Source: Streptomyces glaucescens (GTDB lineage: Bacteria; Actinomycetota; Actinomycetes; Streptomycetales; Streptomycetaceae). From it: 64,000 bases of DNA. The stretch spans positions 2,685,501 to 2,749,500 of the forward strand of contig NZ_CP009438.1 in NCBI RefSeq assembly GCF_000761215.1, given 5' to 3'. Under the pieces are notes generated by a model, which was given only the letters and a program-made list of their open reading frames with translations, made no database searches and was not told the DNA's origin. How positions within the stretch are numbered: position 1 is the first letter of the stretch; every line of letters starts with the position of its first letter. The position numbers and the translations under genes are program-made. Of the stretch, positions 1-10,592 are shown piece by piece.

Positions 1-53
1 GGAACTGCCATGCCTTCACGCTCCCGAAGCCGCGTCTCGGTCTCGCGTGCTCG

Positions 54-413
54 ATGCGCGAGTGGTTTCAGGCGAACGGTCGGCTGGTGCCGGACGAGCT
101 GACCGACGAGGCGTGGGCGCTGGTCGAGCCGATTCTGAAGGCGTGGGAGCCGCCGAATCACAAGCTGCGCCCCGGTCGCCTGATGCTCGATGCGATGTTC
201 TACAAGGCGCGCACCGGGTGCCGCTGGGAGGAGCTGCCTGAGCGGTTCGGTCTGGGGAAGGGCATCCATTCGCGTTACAAGACCTGGCGCAACTGTGGAG
301 TCTGGGACCAGATCATGGCCGCCCTGCCTGACACGGGTCAGCCGGTGTGGACGCCACCCCTGGTGCCGCCGCTGCGCGTCGAAGGGCGCGTCGATCCCCG
401 CATGATGACCGGC
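54..413 (+). pseudogene. IS5-family transposase N-terminal (DUF4096-like) fragment
   Basis: The frame opens with ATG at 54 and encodes about 120 residues of the helical N-terminal DNA-binding domain of IS5-type transposases. Typical features are LTDEAWALVEPIL near residue 16, RTGCRWEELPERFG near 53 and YKTWRNCGVWDQIM near 75. The DDE catalytic domain is absent. The frame stays open to 986, but beyond about 413 the translation is low-complexity and lies antisense to the acetyltransferase gene, so I do not count it. Such N-terminal proteins are sometimes OrfA of a frameshifted pair, but no OrfB follows. I call it an insertion sequence remnant; the true end is uncertain, and terminal inverted repeats cannot be judged at the window edge. 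Confidence 0.6.
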
Positions 414-514
414 GGGGGTTTCCAGGAAGGAGCGGTGTCCGGAGAAACAGGTGTGCCCGGGCCCGACCTGCACGTCCGGCTCGATGCGGAGGCTCGGCCC
501 TCGGCCGCGCGGGG

Positions 515-1378
515 TCAGTGCGAGGGTTGCGGACGGGGTCGGTCCCTCCCGTCCGCCTCACCCACCACGGGCACGCGGTCCAGCGCGATCCCGAACCGCT
601 CCCGGTACACCGCCAGCACCGCCTCGTCCTCCTCCTCCCCGTACTCGTGCTCCTCCCGCGCCCCGTCCGCCGCCGTCACCTTCAGCCGGCGCCCGCTCAG
701 CGTGATCCGTCCGCCGTCCTCGGTGACCCGGGAGCACACCAGCGAGCGCACGAAGTGCGACTCGGGCGAGGTGGTGTGCCACCACGCGCCGGTCACGAAG
801 TCGGCCAGCGCGCGCGGCCGGGTCTCCAGCCGGTACTCCGGCTCGCCGTCCTTCAGCAGGTCCAGGTCGGCCGTGTCCGCCGCACCGCCGCCCCGGACCC
901 CCGCCGCGTCCGGCCCCGCCTCGACGATCCGGAACGAGCCGCCCGGATCGTCCTGTTCCGCCCGGTCCCGCCACGACAGCGGATAGTGGCTGTGCGCCCC
1001 GAACCCGACGTCGGCCAGCCAGTCCCCCGCGTCCGCCGTCCGCACCCGCAGCGCCATGTGGTCGTACGGGATGCCGAGCCCCCGCGGGCCGTGCACCCGC
1101 GCCGCCAGCAGCGTCACCCCGAATCCGAGCGCGTCCAGCAACGCGGCGAACGCGCCGTTCAGTTCGTAGCAGAACCCGCCCCGCCGCGCGCCCACCACCT
1201 TGTCCAGCAGCCGCTTCTCGTCGAGCACGACCGGCTCGCCGAGATGGATCGACAGGTTCTCGAAGGGGACCGTCCGCAGATGGCGCAGGTGCAGTTCGCG
1301 CAGGGCGTCGAGGGAGGGCCGGGCGGGGCGGGCGGCCCCCAGGCGGCCGAGGTACGCGTCAATGTCACTCGATTCCAT
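515..1378 (-). CDS. Arylamine N-acetyltransferase (NAT family)
   Basis: 287 aa, a normal length for NATs, which move an acetyl group from acetyl-CoA to arylamines, hydrazines or arylhydroxylamines in the cytosol. The Cys-His-Asp triad is visible: Cys70 in RRGGFCYELN, His107 in PYDHMALRV and Asp123 in LADVGFG. The N-terminal VPFENLSIHLG block is also typical. The ATG lies 4 nt after the comEC stop and the shared sequence TGAGGAGATG supplies the ribosome site, so translation is probably coupled to comEC. Some NATs act as amide synthases in ansamycin clusters, but no such cluster is near, so a stand-alone detoxifying or metabolic enzyme is more likely. Confidence 0.9.
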   Translation of the reverse strand: MESSDIDAYLGRLGAARPARPSLDALRELHLRHLRTVPFENLSIHLGEPVVLDEKRLLDKVVGARRGGFCYELNGAFAALLDALGFGVTLLAARVHGPRGLGIPYDHMALRVRTADAGDWLADVGFGAHSHYPLSWRDRAEQDDPGGSFRIVEAGPDAAGVRGGGAADTADLDLLKDGEPEYRLETRPRALADFVTGAWWHTTSPESHFVRSLVCSRVTEDGGRITLSGRRLKVTAADGAREEHEYGEEEDEAVLAVYRERFGIALDRVPVVGEADGRDRPRPQPSH

Positions 1379-1382
1379 CTCC

Positions 1383-4300
1383 TCAGTCTCGCGCCACCCT
1401 TGTCTCCCGACGACCGTGACGATCCACGCCGATCACCGCGATCGCCCCGCCGCGGTCCGTGCGGAGCACCGCCGCGCCCTGGGCCCGCAGCGCCGCCAGC
1501 GTGCTGGGCGCCGGGTGTCCGTACGGGTTGTCCTCGCCCGCGGAGATCAGCGCCAGGCGTGGCGCCGCCCGGCGCAGCAGCTCCGGATCCTGGTAGGCGG
1601 AGCCGTGGTGGGCGACCTTGAGGACGTCCACCCGGTCGATCAGCGCCGCCGCCGGCGTCCGCAGCAGCGCCCGCTGCGCCGGGGGTTCGAGGTCGCCGAG
1701 CAGCAGCATCCGCAGCCCCGCCGACCGTACGAGCAGGGCGACACTGGCGTCGTTCGGCCCTTCCGGCACCGGCCCCGAGGCCGGCGGCCACAGCACCTCC
1801 CAGGACAGGCCCCCGCTGCGCCGCCGCTCCCCGGCGGCCGCCCGCGTCACCGGCACCCTCCGCGCGGCCGCCTCCCGCCGGACGAACTCCGCCTGCTCCG
1901 CGGGTTCCTGGTACCCCGTCGTCTGGACGGCCCCCACCGTGCGGCCCCGCAGCACTCCGGGCAGTCCGGCGACATGGTCGGCGTGGAAGTGGGTGAGCAC
2001 GACGAGCGGGATCCGGGTGATGCCCAGCCCGCGCAGGCAGCGGTCCACGAGCACCGGGTCCGGCCCGGCGTCCACCACCACGCCGGTGCCCTCGCCCGCC
2101 GCCAGCACCGTCGCGTCGCCCTGCCCCACGTCGCACAGCGCGAGCCGCCAGCCCGGGGGCGGCCACCCGGTGATCACCCGGGTCAGCGGGGGCGGCTGCA
2201 CCACCGCGAGCACCAGCAGCAGCCCGCCGGCCACACACAGCCAGGGATGCCGCAGCAGCCGCCGCCCGGCCACCAGGACGGCCCCCGTGACAACCAGCAG
2301 CAGCCCCGCCCCCGCCCAGCCGCCCGGCCAGTCCACACCCGCACCGGGCAGCGCAGCCCCGGTCCGCGCGATGCCCGCGATCCACCCCGCGGGCCAGCCC
2401 GCGCACCACGCCAGCGCCTCCGCCACGGGCATCGCCACCGGCGCCGCCGCGAGCGCGGCGAACCCCAGCACCGTCGCCGGGGCCAGCGCGCACTCCGCGA
2501 GCAGATTGCACGGCACCGCCACCAGACTCACCCGCGCCGACAGCACCACCACGACCGGCGCGCACACGGCCTGCGCCGCCGCCGCGGCCGCCAGTGCCTC
2601 CGCCGGCCGGGACGGCATCCCGCGCCGGCGCAGCGCCGCGCTCCACCTCGGCGCGAGCGTCAGCAGCGCCCCGGTGGCCAGCACGGAGAGCAGGAAGCCG
2701 TAACTCCGTGACAGCCACGGGTCGTACAGCACCAGCAGCAGCACCGCCGTCGCCAGCGCCGGGATCAGGGACCTGCGGCGCCCGGTGGCCAGGGCGAGCA
2801 GCGTGACCGCGCCGCAGGCGGCGGCCCGCAGCACGCTCGGGTCCGGCCGGCACACCACGACGAACCCCAGGGTGAGCACTCCGCCGAGCAGCGCGGTCCC
2901 CCGCAGGGAGACGCCGAGCCGCGGGGCGAGCCCGCGCCGCTCGGCCCGCTGGGCCAGTCCGGGCGGGCCCAGGAGCAGAGCGAGGACGATGGTGAGGTTG
3001 CTGCCGGACACGGCGAGCGTATGGGCGAGGTCGGTCTCCTTGAAGGCCGCGTCCAGATCGGGCCCGATGCGCGAGGTGTCCCCCACCACCAGGCCCGGCA
3101 GCAGGGCCCGGGCGTCGGCGGGCAGACCGTCGGTCGCCTCCCGCAGTCCGGCCCGCAGCCGCCCGGCGAACCGCTGCGCGCCGGTGGGCCGCCGCACCAC
3201 TTCCGGCCCCGCCCGGGCCCGCACCCGCAGAACGGCCGCGATCCGGTCCCCGCCCACGACGGCCGGCGCCAGCCGGCCCGTCAACCGCAGCCGTGTCGAG
3301 GGCAGCAGTCCGAGCCAGGACGGCCGCCCGGCCCCGTCCGCCCGCGTGCTCCCGCCGCCCGCGTCGACGATCACCAGCACCGGCGTCCGGGTCACCGTCC
3401 GCACGGTCACGGCCTGCGCCGTGCGGCCCGGCGCGGTGTGATCCCGCACCGGACGGTCGGGTGCCGTCCCGGCCGCGGGGTCCGGTGCCGTGGAGTCCTG
3501 CGACGAGCGGTCGGGTGCCGTGCCGGCCACGGAGCCGGGTGCCGTGGAGTCCTGCGACGAGCGGTCCGGGGCCGTCCCGGCCCCGGGGGCCGGTGCCCTG
3601 AGGTCCTGTGACGCCCGGTTCGGCGCCGTCCCGGCCCCGGGGGCCGGTGCCGTGCGGCCCGGTGACGTCCGGTCCGGAGCAGCCGCTGGGGGCGGCGCCG
3701 TGCCGTGTGCCGGCCGCTCCAGTACGGCGCGGACCTCTGCCCGCAGCAGCACGGACACCCGGGCGGCGTGATCGCCGGCGACCCGCGGCCGAAACGGCCG
3801 AGGGTCCCCGGTGACCTCCACCTCCGCGGTCACCGTGGCGTACTCCCGTGCCAGTTCCGGCACCGGTCCCCGGCGCAGGTCCGCCCCGTGCAGCCCGGCG
3901 GAGGCGGCAGCCGCGGCGACACAGACCAGCACGGCGGCCACGGGCACCCGAAGCCAGGCGACCCGCACCCGAGGCCGTGCGCCCGGCGCTCCGGGCCCGG
4001 CACCGTCCTCCGCTCGCCCACGGTCCGGGCGGCCCGTCCGACGCGCCGCCCACAGCAGGGCGACCGCCCCGGCCGAGCCTCCCGCGGCCACTCCGGCGGC
4101 CCACCCCGGCGGGGCCCCCAGCAGCAGCGCCGCCGTCAGCCAGGCGGCGAGCGCCGGTACGACCAGGCGCAGATCCGCGGGTCCCTCCTGCCGTGGATGC
4201 GGGTCGCCCAGTCGCCGCCCGGACGCCGCGTGCACCGCCGACCGTCCGGGGCGCCCCGCCGCCGCCCCGGAGGGACCGGGACCGGGCCCCGGGGACGTCT

Positions 4301-4403
4301 CCTCGGACCGGCCAGGCTCCGGAGAGGCCCGCTCGCCCCGGCCGGGGCCGAGCGGCGCCGCCCCGCGCCGACCGCCCGCCGAGACCTCCTCCCCGCCCTT
4401 CAT
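1383..4403 (-). CDS. comEC: ComEC/Rec2 family DNA channel protein
   Basis: 1006 aa integral membrane protein. The N-terminal 75 residues are low-complexity. Hydrophobic helices follow, then the competence domain with ALAVSGSNLTIVLALLLGPP near residue 463, and a C-terminal metallo-beta-lactamase-like domain. That last domain has CDVGQGDATVL near 755, the metal motif THFHADH near 803 and KVAHHGS near 931. ComEC forms the inner-membrane channel for single-stranded DNA in competent bacteria; the nuclease-like domain may degrade the non-imported strand. The start overlaps the comEA stop in an ATGA junction, showing an operon. A proline/alanine-rich insert at about residues 234-324 is encoded by 54-bp tandem repeats. 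Streptomyces is not known to be naturally competent, so the actual role here is open. Confidence 0.9.
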   Translation of the reverse strand: MKGGEEVSAGGRRGAAPLGPGRGERASPEPGRSEETSPGPGPGPSGAAAGRPGRSAVHAASGRRLGDPHPRQEGPADLRLVVPALAAWLTAALLLGAPPGWAAGVAAGGSAGAVALLWAARRTGRPDRGRAEDGAGPGAPGARPRVRVAWLRVPVAAVLVCVAAAAASAGLHGADLRRGPVPELAREYATVTAEVEVTGDPRPFRPRVAGDHAARVSVLLRAEVRAVLERPAHGTAPPPAAAPDRTSPGRTAPAPGAGTAPNRASQDLRAPAPGAGTAPDRSSQDSTAPGSVAGTAPDRSSQDSTAPDPAAGTAPDRPVRDHTAPGRTAQAVTVRTVTRTPVLVIVDAGGGSTRADGAGRPSWLGLLPSTRLRLTGRLAPAVVGGDRIAAVLRVRARAGPEVVRRPTGAQRFAGRLRAGLREATDGLPADARALLPGLVVGDTSRIGPDLDAAFKETDLAHTLAVSGSNLTIVLALLLGPPGLAQRAERRGLAPRLGVSLRGTALLGGVLTLGFVVVCRPDPSVLRAAACGAVTLLALATGRRRSLIPALATAVLLLVLYDPWLSRSYGFLLSVLATGALLTLAPRWSAALRRRGMPSRPAEALAAAAAAQAVCAPVVVVLSARVSLVAVPCNLLAECALAPATVLGFAALAAAPVAMPVAEALAWCAGWPAGWIAGIARTGAALPGAGVDWPGGWAGAGLLLVVTGAVLVAGRRLLRHPWLCVAGGLLLVLAVVQPPPLTRVITGWPPPGWRLALCDVGQGDATVLAAGEGTGVVVDAGPDPVLVDRCLRGLGITRIPLVVLTHFHADHVAGLPGVLRGRTVGAVQTTGYQEPAEQAEFVRREAAARRVPVTRAAAGERRRSGGLSWEVLWPPASGPVPEGPNDASVALLVRSAGLRMLLLGDLEPPAQRALLRTPAAALIDRVDVLKVAHHGSAYQDPELLRRAAPRLALISAGEDNPYGHPAPSTLAALRAQGAAVLRTDRGGAIAVIGVDRHGRRETRVARD
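3430..3700 (-). repeat. 54-bp tandem repeats inside comEC
   Basis: About five imperfect copies of a 54-nt unit encode an 18-residue repeat of the type APGSVAGTAPDRSSQDST. Register marks on the plus strand are TGGAGTCCTG at 3491 and 3545, TGAGGTCCTG at 3599 and a related TGCGGCCCGG at 3653, each 54 nt apart. An additional degenerate copy ends near 3460. The unit keeps the reading frame and lengthens a loop between the N-terminal membrane segments and the competence domain. Confidence 0.85.
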
Positions 4404-5437
4404 GGCCGTACGAGATCCCGCAGGTCGGCGAAGCGCCGTTCGCCGATGCCGTCGACCTCGCGCAGTTCGTCCACCGAGCGGAAGCCGCCGTGGCGGGTGC
4501 GGTGGTCGACGATGTGCTGGGCGAGCACCGGGCCGACGCCGGGCAGGGTGTCGAGCTGCTCCACCGTGGCCGTGCTGAGGGAGACGGGTCCCGCCGGTGC
4601 CCCGCCCGGGACACCTCCGGCAGCTCCCGGAGCGGGACCCTGGGCGGGAGCGGGCCCGCCGACGACCACCTGCTCCCCGTCCACGAGGAACCGCGCCCGG
4701 TTGAGCCCGTCGAGGTCCGTGCCGGGCCGCACTCCGCCCGCCGCCTCCAGCGCGTCCACCACCCGCGCTCCCGCGGGCAGCCGGTGGATGCCGGGTTCCC
4801 GTACCTTCCCGCTGACGTCCACCACGATCTCGGGGCCCGGGGTGCTCGCCGGCGCGGAGGTGCCGGTCCCGGCCGGGGCACCCGCGGTCTCCGCCTGCGG
4901 CGCGACCGCCCCGGCGTGCGGGGCCGCCTCGACCACCTCCGGTGCCCGTACGGTCTCGGTCCGCCCGCTCCAGAAGTGCTGCACGGCGAATCCGGCGGCC
5001 ACCACGAGCAGGACCGTCAGCGCCAGCACGCTCCGTCGTTCCAGCCCGACCCGGGCCTGCAGCCACACCGGCATCCGCTCCCGCACGGCGAGCCGCGCCC
5101 GGTCCCGCCAGGCCCCCGCCTCACCGGACTCCGGCGACCGCCGGCGCGCCGGGTCCCGGCCCTGCTCCAGGTCCCGCTCCTCCTCGTGCTCCCGCTCAGC
5201 CTCCGGCTCGACCTGGAACGCCGCGGCGCGTGCCCCGTCCGGCGTGGGCGGACCGGCTCCCGACTCGCCGAACAACAACCGTGCGCGGCGCCGCAGTTCG
5301 TCGGCCGACGGGTCCCGCTGCCGCACCGGCCTGCCGCGCGGTGGCGTACGGCGGGGAAGGGCGCGCCCGTCCGAGGCGGGAGCCCGGCCGGGGCCGCTGG
5401 TGGCGGACGTGATGCGTGTGCGTGCTCGAAGTGCCAT
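4400..5437 (-). CDS. comEA: ComEA family helix-hairpin-helix DNA-binding protein
   Basis: 345 aa from the ATG at 5437. Residues 1-130 are charged and low-complexity and would be cytosolic. One membrane segment (SVLALTVLLVVAAGFAVQHF) lies near 136-156. An SLBB domain (EIVVDVSGKVREPGIHRL) follows near 215-270, then a C-terminal helix-hairpin-helix pair (LDTLPGVGPVLAQHIVDHR, VDGIGERRFADL). ComEA proteins bind incoming double-stranded DNA outside the membrane and hand it to ComEC, whose gene overlaps this one by 4 nt. An in-frame GTG at 5524 would add 29 residues. I prefer 5437 because it resembles remembered homologues beginning MALR, although no good ribosome site is visible for either. Confidence 0.85.
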   Translation of the reverse strand: MALRARTRITSATSGPGRAPASDGRALPRRTPPRGRPVRQRDPSADELRRRARLLFGESGAGPPTPDGARAAAFQVEPEAEREHEEERDLEQGRDPARRRSPESGEAGAWRDRARLAVRERMPVWLQARVGLERRSVLALTVLLVVAAGFAVQHFWSGRTETVRAPEVVEAAPHAGAVAPQAETAGAPAGTGTSAPASTPGPEIVVDVSGKVREPGIHRLPAGARVVDALEAAGGVRPGTDLDGLNRARFLVDGEQVVVGGPAPAQGPAPGAAGGVPGGAPAGPVSLSTATVEQLDTLPGVGPVLAQHIVDHRTRHGGFRSVDELREVDGIGERRFADLRDLVRP

Positions 5438-5493
5438 GCGACGAGGATGGAGCAGCCCGGCGTCCTCGCGATGATCTTGCTCGTTTCCCGGGG

Positions 5494-5516
5494 ACAACCC
5501 TGTGGTTGTGGACAAC
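5494..5516. promoter_or_regulatory. ACAAC/GTTGT half-sites with a perfect DnaA-box match
   Basis: Three alternating half-sites lie upstream of comEA: ACAAC at 5494-5498, GTTGT at 5505-5509 and ACAAC at 5512-5516. On the minus strand 5507-5515 reads TTGTCCACA, the preferred Streptomyces DnaA box. The site is about 70-80 nt upstream of the chosen comEA start and could equally be an operator for another regulator. Confidence 0.4.
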
Positions 5517-5557
5517 TCCGTCACTCACACGGCTGAACCGGACTGGGCCTGGATGCC

Positions 5558-6403
5558 TCAGCGTGAGGCGACCACAACTCCCAGCAGCCCGGGTCCCGTG
5601 TGGGCGCCGATCACCGCCCCGACCTCGCTCACGTGCAGTTCGCCGAGTCCCGGCACCCGTGCCCGCAACCGCTCCGCCAGGGCCGAGGCGCGGTCCGCCG
5701 CCGCCAGATGGTGCACCGCGATGTCGACCGGCGCGGCTCCCGCCCGTTCGGCGACGACCTCCTCCAGCCGGGCGATCGCCCTGGACGCGGTGCGCACCTT
5801 CTCCAGCGGCTCGATCCGGCCGCCGTAGAGCTGGAGCAGCGGCTTCACCGCGAGCGCGGACCCGAACAGGGCCTGGGCGGTGCCGATCCGGCCGCCACGG
5901 CGCAGGTACTCCAGGGTGTCGACGTAGAAGTACGCGGCAGTGCCGGCGGCCCGTTTCTCCGCCGCCGTGACGGCCTCGTCCACGGAACCGCCCGTCTCCG
6001 CCGCCTCGGCGGCCGCCACCGCGCAGAAGCCGAGCGCCATCGCGATCATGCCGGTGTCCACCACCCGCACCGGCACCGGCGCCTCCTTCGCCGCGAGCAC
6101 CGCCGCGTCATAGGTGCCGGACAGTTCGGCGGACAGATGGAGGGAGACGATCCCGGAGGCGCCCGTCTCGGCGATCTTGCGGTAGGTCTGCGCGAAGAGT
6201 TCGGGGCTGGGCCGCGAGGTGGTGACGGGGCGTCGCTTCTGCAGTGCCTGGGCCAGCGAGCGGGTCGAGATCTCGGTGCCCTCTTCGAGTGCCCGGTCGC
6301 CGAGGACGACGGTCAGGGGCACCGCTGTGATGCCGTGCCGCTCCATCGTCCGCGGCGGCAGGTAGGCCGTTGAATCGGTGACGATCGCGACATGGCGGGA
6401 CAT
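5558..6403 (-). CDS. DegV family fatty-acid-binding protein
   Basis: 281 aa from ATG at 6403. DegV proteins bind a fatty acid and in Gram-positive bacteria act as the FakB subunit presenting it to the kinase FakA. Seen here are the N-terminal IVTDSTAYLP, the VTTSRPSPE and SLHLSAELSGTYDAAV segments that shape the lipid pocket, VDTGMIAMALGF, and the YLRRGGRIG block, all typical in order and spacing. The frame extends 17 codons upstream to 6454, but MSRHVAIVTDS aligns better with the family. It lies upstream of comEA in the same direction with a 120-nt gap, so it is probably a separate transcript. No fakA-like gene is in the window. Confidence 0.88.
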   Translation of the reverse strand: MSRHVAIVTDSTAYLPPRTMERHGITAVPLTVVLGDRALEEGTEISTRSLAQALQKRRPVTTSRPSPELFAQTYRKIAETGASGIVSLHLSAELSGTYDAAVLAAKEAPVPVRVVDTGMIAMALGFCAVAAAEAAETGGSVDEAVTAAEKRAAGTAAYFYVDTLEYLRRGGRIGTAQALFGSALAVKPLLQLYGGRIEPLEKVRTASRAIARLEEVVAERAGAAPVDIAVHHLAAADRASALAERLRARVPGLGELHVSEVGAVIGAHTGPGLLGVVVASR

Positions 6404-6487
6404 GAGCTGGAGGTTACCTGGCGTAGCGCCGGGACCGCAGCCCGGCCCTCTCACCTGCGGCGGAACGAGGACGCGGCAGGCGGTGGG

Positions 6488-7255
6488 TCAGGTGGTGCTC
6501 TCGGGGCGGGGCTTCTTCTGCCACGGGTAGGCGGTGCGCGGGGCGGGCGGGGTGATCGCGGGGCGCTCCCCGGCGGGACGCTCCCCGACGGTCCGCGCCT
6601 GGGAGGTGTCCGGCCAGGTCTGCTGCTGCGTGGCCGCGTCGGCGCCTGCGGCCGGGGCTTCCGGCCAGGGCGGCGGGGTGGCGGAGGAGGACGAGGAGCC
6701 CGCGGGTTCCTCCGTCGTCCAGTGCCGCAACGCCCCGGCCTCGACGTCGATCTGGGCGCTGAGCGTGTCCAGGTCGTCGTCGGCGAAGCGGTGGGCGCGG
6801 TCGCGGGCGGCCCAGCGCAGGGCGTCCGCCGAGCGCGTGATGCGCTCGGTGCGTTCCCGCAGGGCGGGCAGCCGCTCGCCGAGCGAGGCCCGGTCCGGTT
6901 CGGACTCCAGGCGCCGCAGGTCGGCGTCCAGTTCGTGCCCGTGGACGCTGAGCCGCTGGAAGAGGGCGAGCGATTCCTTCAGGGACTCGTCCTCGGCGGC
7001 GCCGGCGTGCAGCGCGTCCTGGGTGGCCCGCATGGAGGTGCGCAGCCGGAGCCGGAGCTGGGCGATCTCGCCGGCCGGGCCGGGCTGGACGAAGGACTTG
7101 GCGCGCAGGGTGTGGTCCTCGACCGTGCGGCGGGCCTGGTCGATCGTGCGGTCCACGCCGCGCTTGGCGGCGCCGACGACCTTCACCGTGGCGTAGGCGC
7201 CCAGGGCGATGAAGAGCACGATGAGCAGGGCCACCACCGCGATCACTGCTTCCAC
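6488..7255 (-). CDS. Membrane-anchored coiled-coil protein, unknown function
   Basis: 255 aa starting at GTG 7255, chosen because GGAGGAGGAG lies just upstream. One N-terminal membrane helix (AVIAVVALLIVLFIALGAYA) is followed by a charged, mostly helical region at about 30-180 rich in Arg, Glu and Leu, predicted coiled coil. A proline/serine-rich tail ends in WQKKPRPESTT. The charged part has no signal peptidase site and probably stays attached at the inner face. I do not recognise a named domain. It sits between degV and leuS on the same strand; a 22-bp palindrome occupies the presumed leader. Confidence 0.75.
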   Translation of the reverse strand: MEAVIAVVALLIVLFIALGAYATVKVVGAAKRGVDRTIDQARRTVEDHTLRAKSFVQPGPAGEIAQLRLRLRTSMRATQDALHAGAAEDESLKESLALFQRLSVHGHELDADLRRLESEPDRASLGERLPALRERTERITRSADALRWAARDRAHRFADDDLDTLSAQIDVEAGALRHWTTEEPAGSSSSSATPPPWPEAPAAGADAATQQQTWPDTSQARTVGERPAGERPAITPPAPRTAYPWQKKPRPESTT

Positions 7256-7288
7256 TGCGCTCCTCCTCCGCCGATCGGGCCCGTCGCC

Positions 7289-7310
7289 CGGCGCGGCACG
7301 TGCCGCGCCG
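7289..7310. promoter_or_regulatory. 22-bp perfect palindrome upstream of the 6488-7255 gene
   Basis: The sequence reads identically on both strands, centred on CACGTG at 7300. It ends 34 nt before the GTG start at 7255, so it is either an operator or a hairpin in the 5' untranslated region. Confidence 0.4.
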
Positions 7311-7508
7311 CTCCTCCACGGTAAACGCATCGGGCAGGCCCGGAGTTCCGCGACAACCCCGAACCTGCCCGTATCGAACCCCGAGCCCACCCCTAGGGGG
7401 CACCCGGGGCGCGGGCCGGCTCACGACCGGCGCCCGACCGGCGCCCGACCGGCCGATGCCCCGCCCGGATCCCGCTGACGTTCCGCTCGCGGCCGGCTCA
7501 CGTTCCGC

Positions 7509-10379
<2,871 letters not shown>

Positions 10380-10429
10380 GATCCTCAAAGCTCCATCGAT
10401 CGTCTCTGCCTGCGGCTTGTCGAGAAACG

Positions 10430-10454
10430 AAAAATCCCCTCGCACAGGAGGGGA
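10430..10454 (-). terminator. Attenuator terminator in the leuS leader
   Basis: On the minus strand TCCCCTC (10454-10448) pairs with GAGGGGA (10441-10435) around a 6-nt loop and is followed at once by TTTTTCG. It lies downstream of the leader peptide and about 50 nt before the leuS start, so it can stop transcription before leuS. Confidence 0.8.
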
Positions 10455-10467
10455 CGCCGCGCCGATT

Positions 10468-10495
10468 CCGGCCACTCGACTCGTCCGGTGGCCGG
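10468..10495 (-). promoter_or_regulatory. 8-bp stem-loop of the leuS leader RNA
   Basis: CCGGCCAC at 10488-10495 (minus reading) pairs perfectly with GTGGCCGG at 10468-10475 around a 12-nt loop. It starts just after the leader peptide stop codon and is the expected position for a pause or competing hairpin. Flanking segments 10501-10511 and 10456-10466 are also complementary (10 Watson-Crick pairs and one G-U) and would extend it. Confidence 0.65.
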
Positions 10496-10501
10496 GACTG
10501 A

Positions 10502-10540
10502 TCAGCGCGGCCCGCTAAGCAGAAGGCGTACGGCACGCAT
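10502..10540 (-). CDS. leuS leader peptide (12 aa, Leu-Leu-Leu)
   Basis: The minus strand reads ATG at 10540 to TGA at 10502 and encodes [12 protein letters not shown]. The three leucines are consecutive and use CTT CTG CTT; CTT is rare in this GC-rich genome, so ribosome passage should be sensitive to scarce charged tRNA-Leu. A hairpin and an intrinsic terminator follow before leuS, which is the classical layout of ribosome-mediated attenuation. No strong ribosome site precedes the ATG, so translation is inferred from the layout. Confidence 0.7.
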   Translation of the reverse strand: MRAVRLLLSGPR

Positions 10541-10592
10541 GGCGTCAGGGTACCGCAGCGCTCGGCCGGGCCGCGACGACGCCCGGAAGCTG

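Noticed and set aside
413..986. C-terminal continuation of the transposase frame
   Set aside because: From 413 on, the translation is low-complexity and antisense to a well-supported acetyltransferase; no DDE domain appears.
1383..5437. Claim that the organism is naturally competent
   Set aside because: Only comEA and comEC are here; these are widespread in Streptomyces, and no pilus or regulator of competence lies in the window.
10380..10560. T-box riboswitch upstream of leuS
   Set aside because: No T-box consensus sequence or specifier stem is visible; the short Leu-rich reading frame and U-tailed hairpin fit ribosome-mediated attenuation better.
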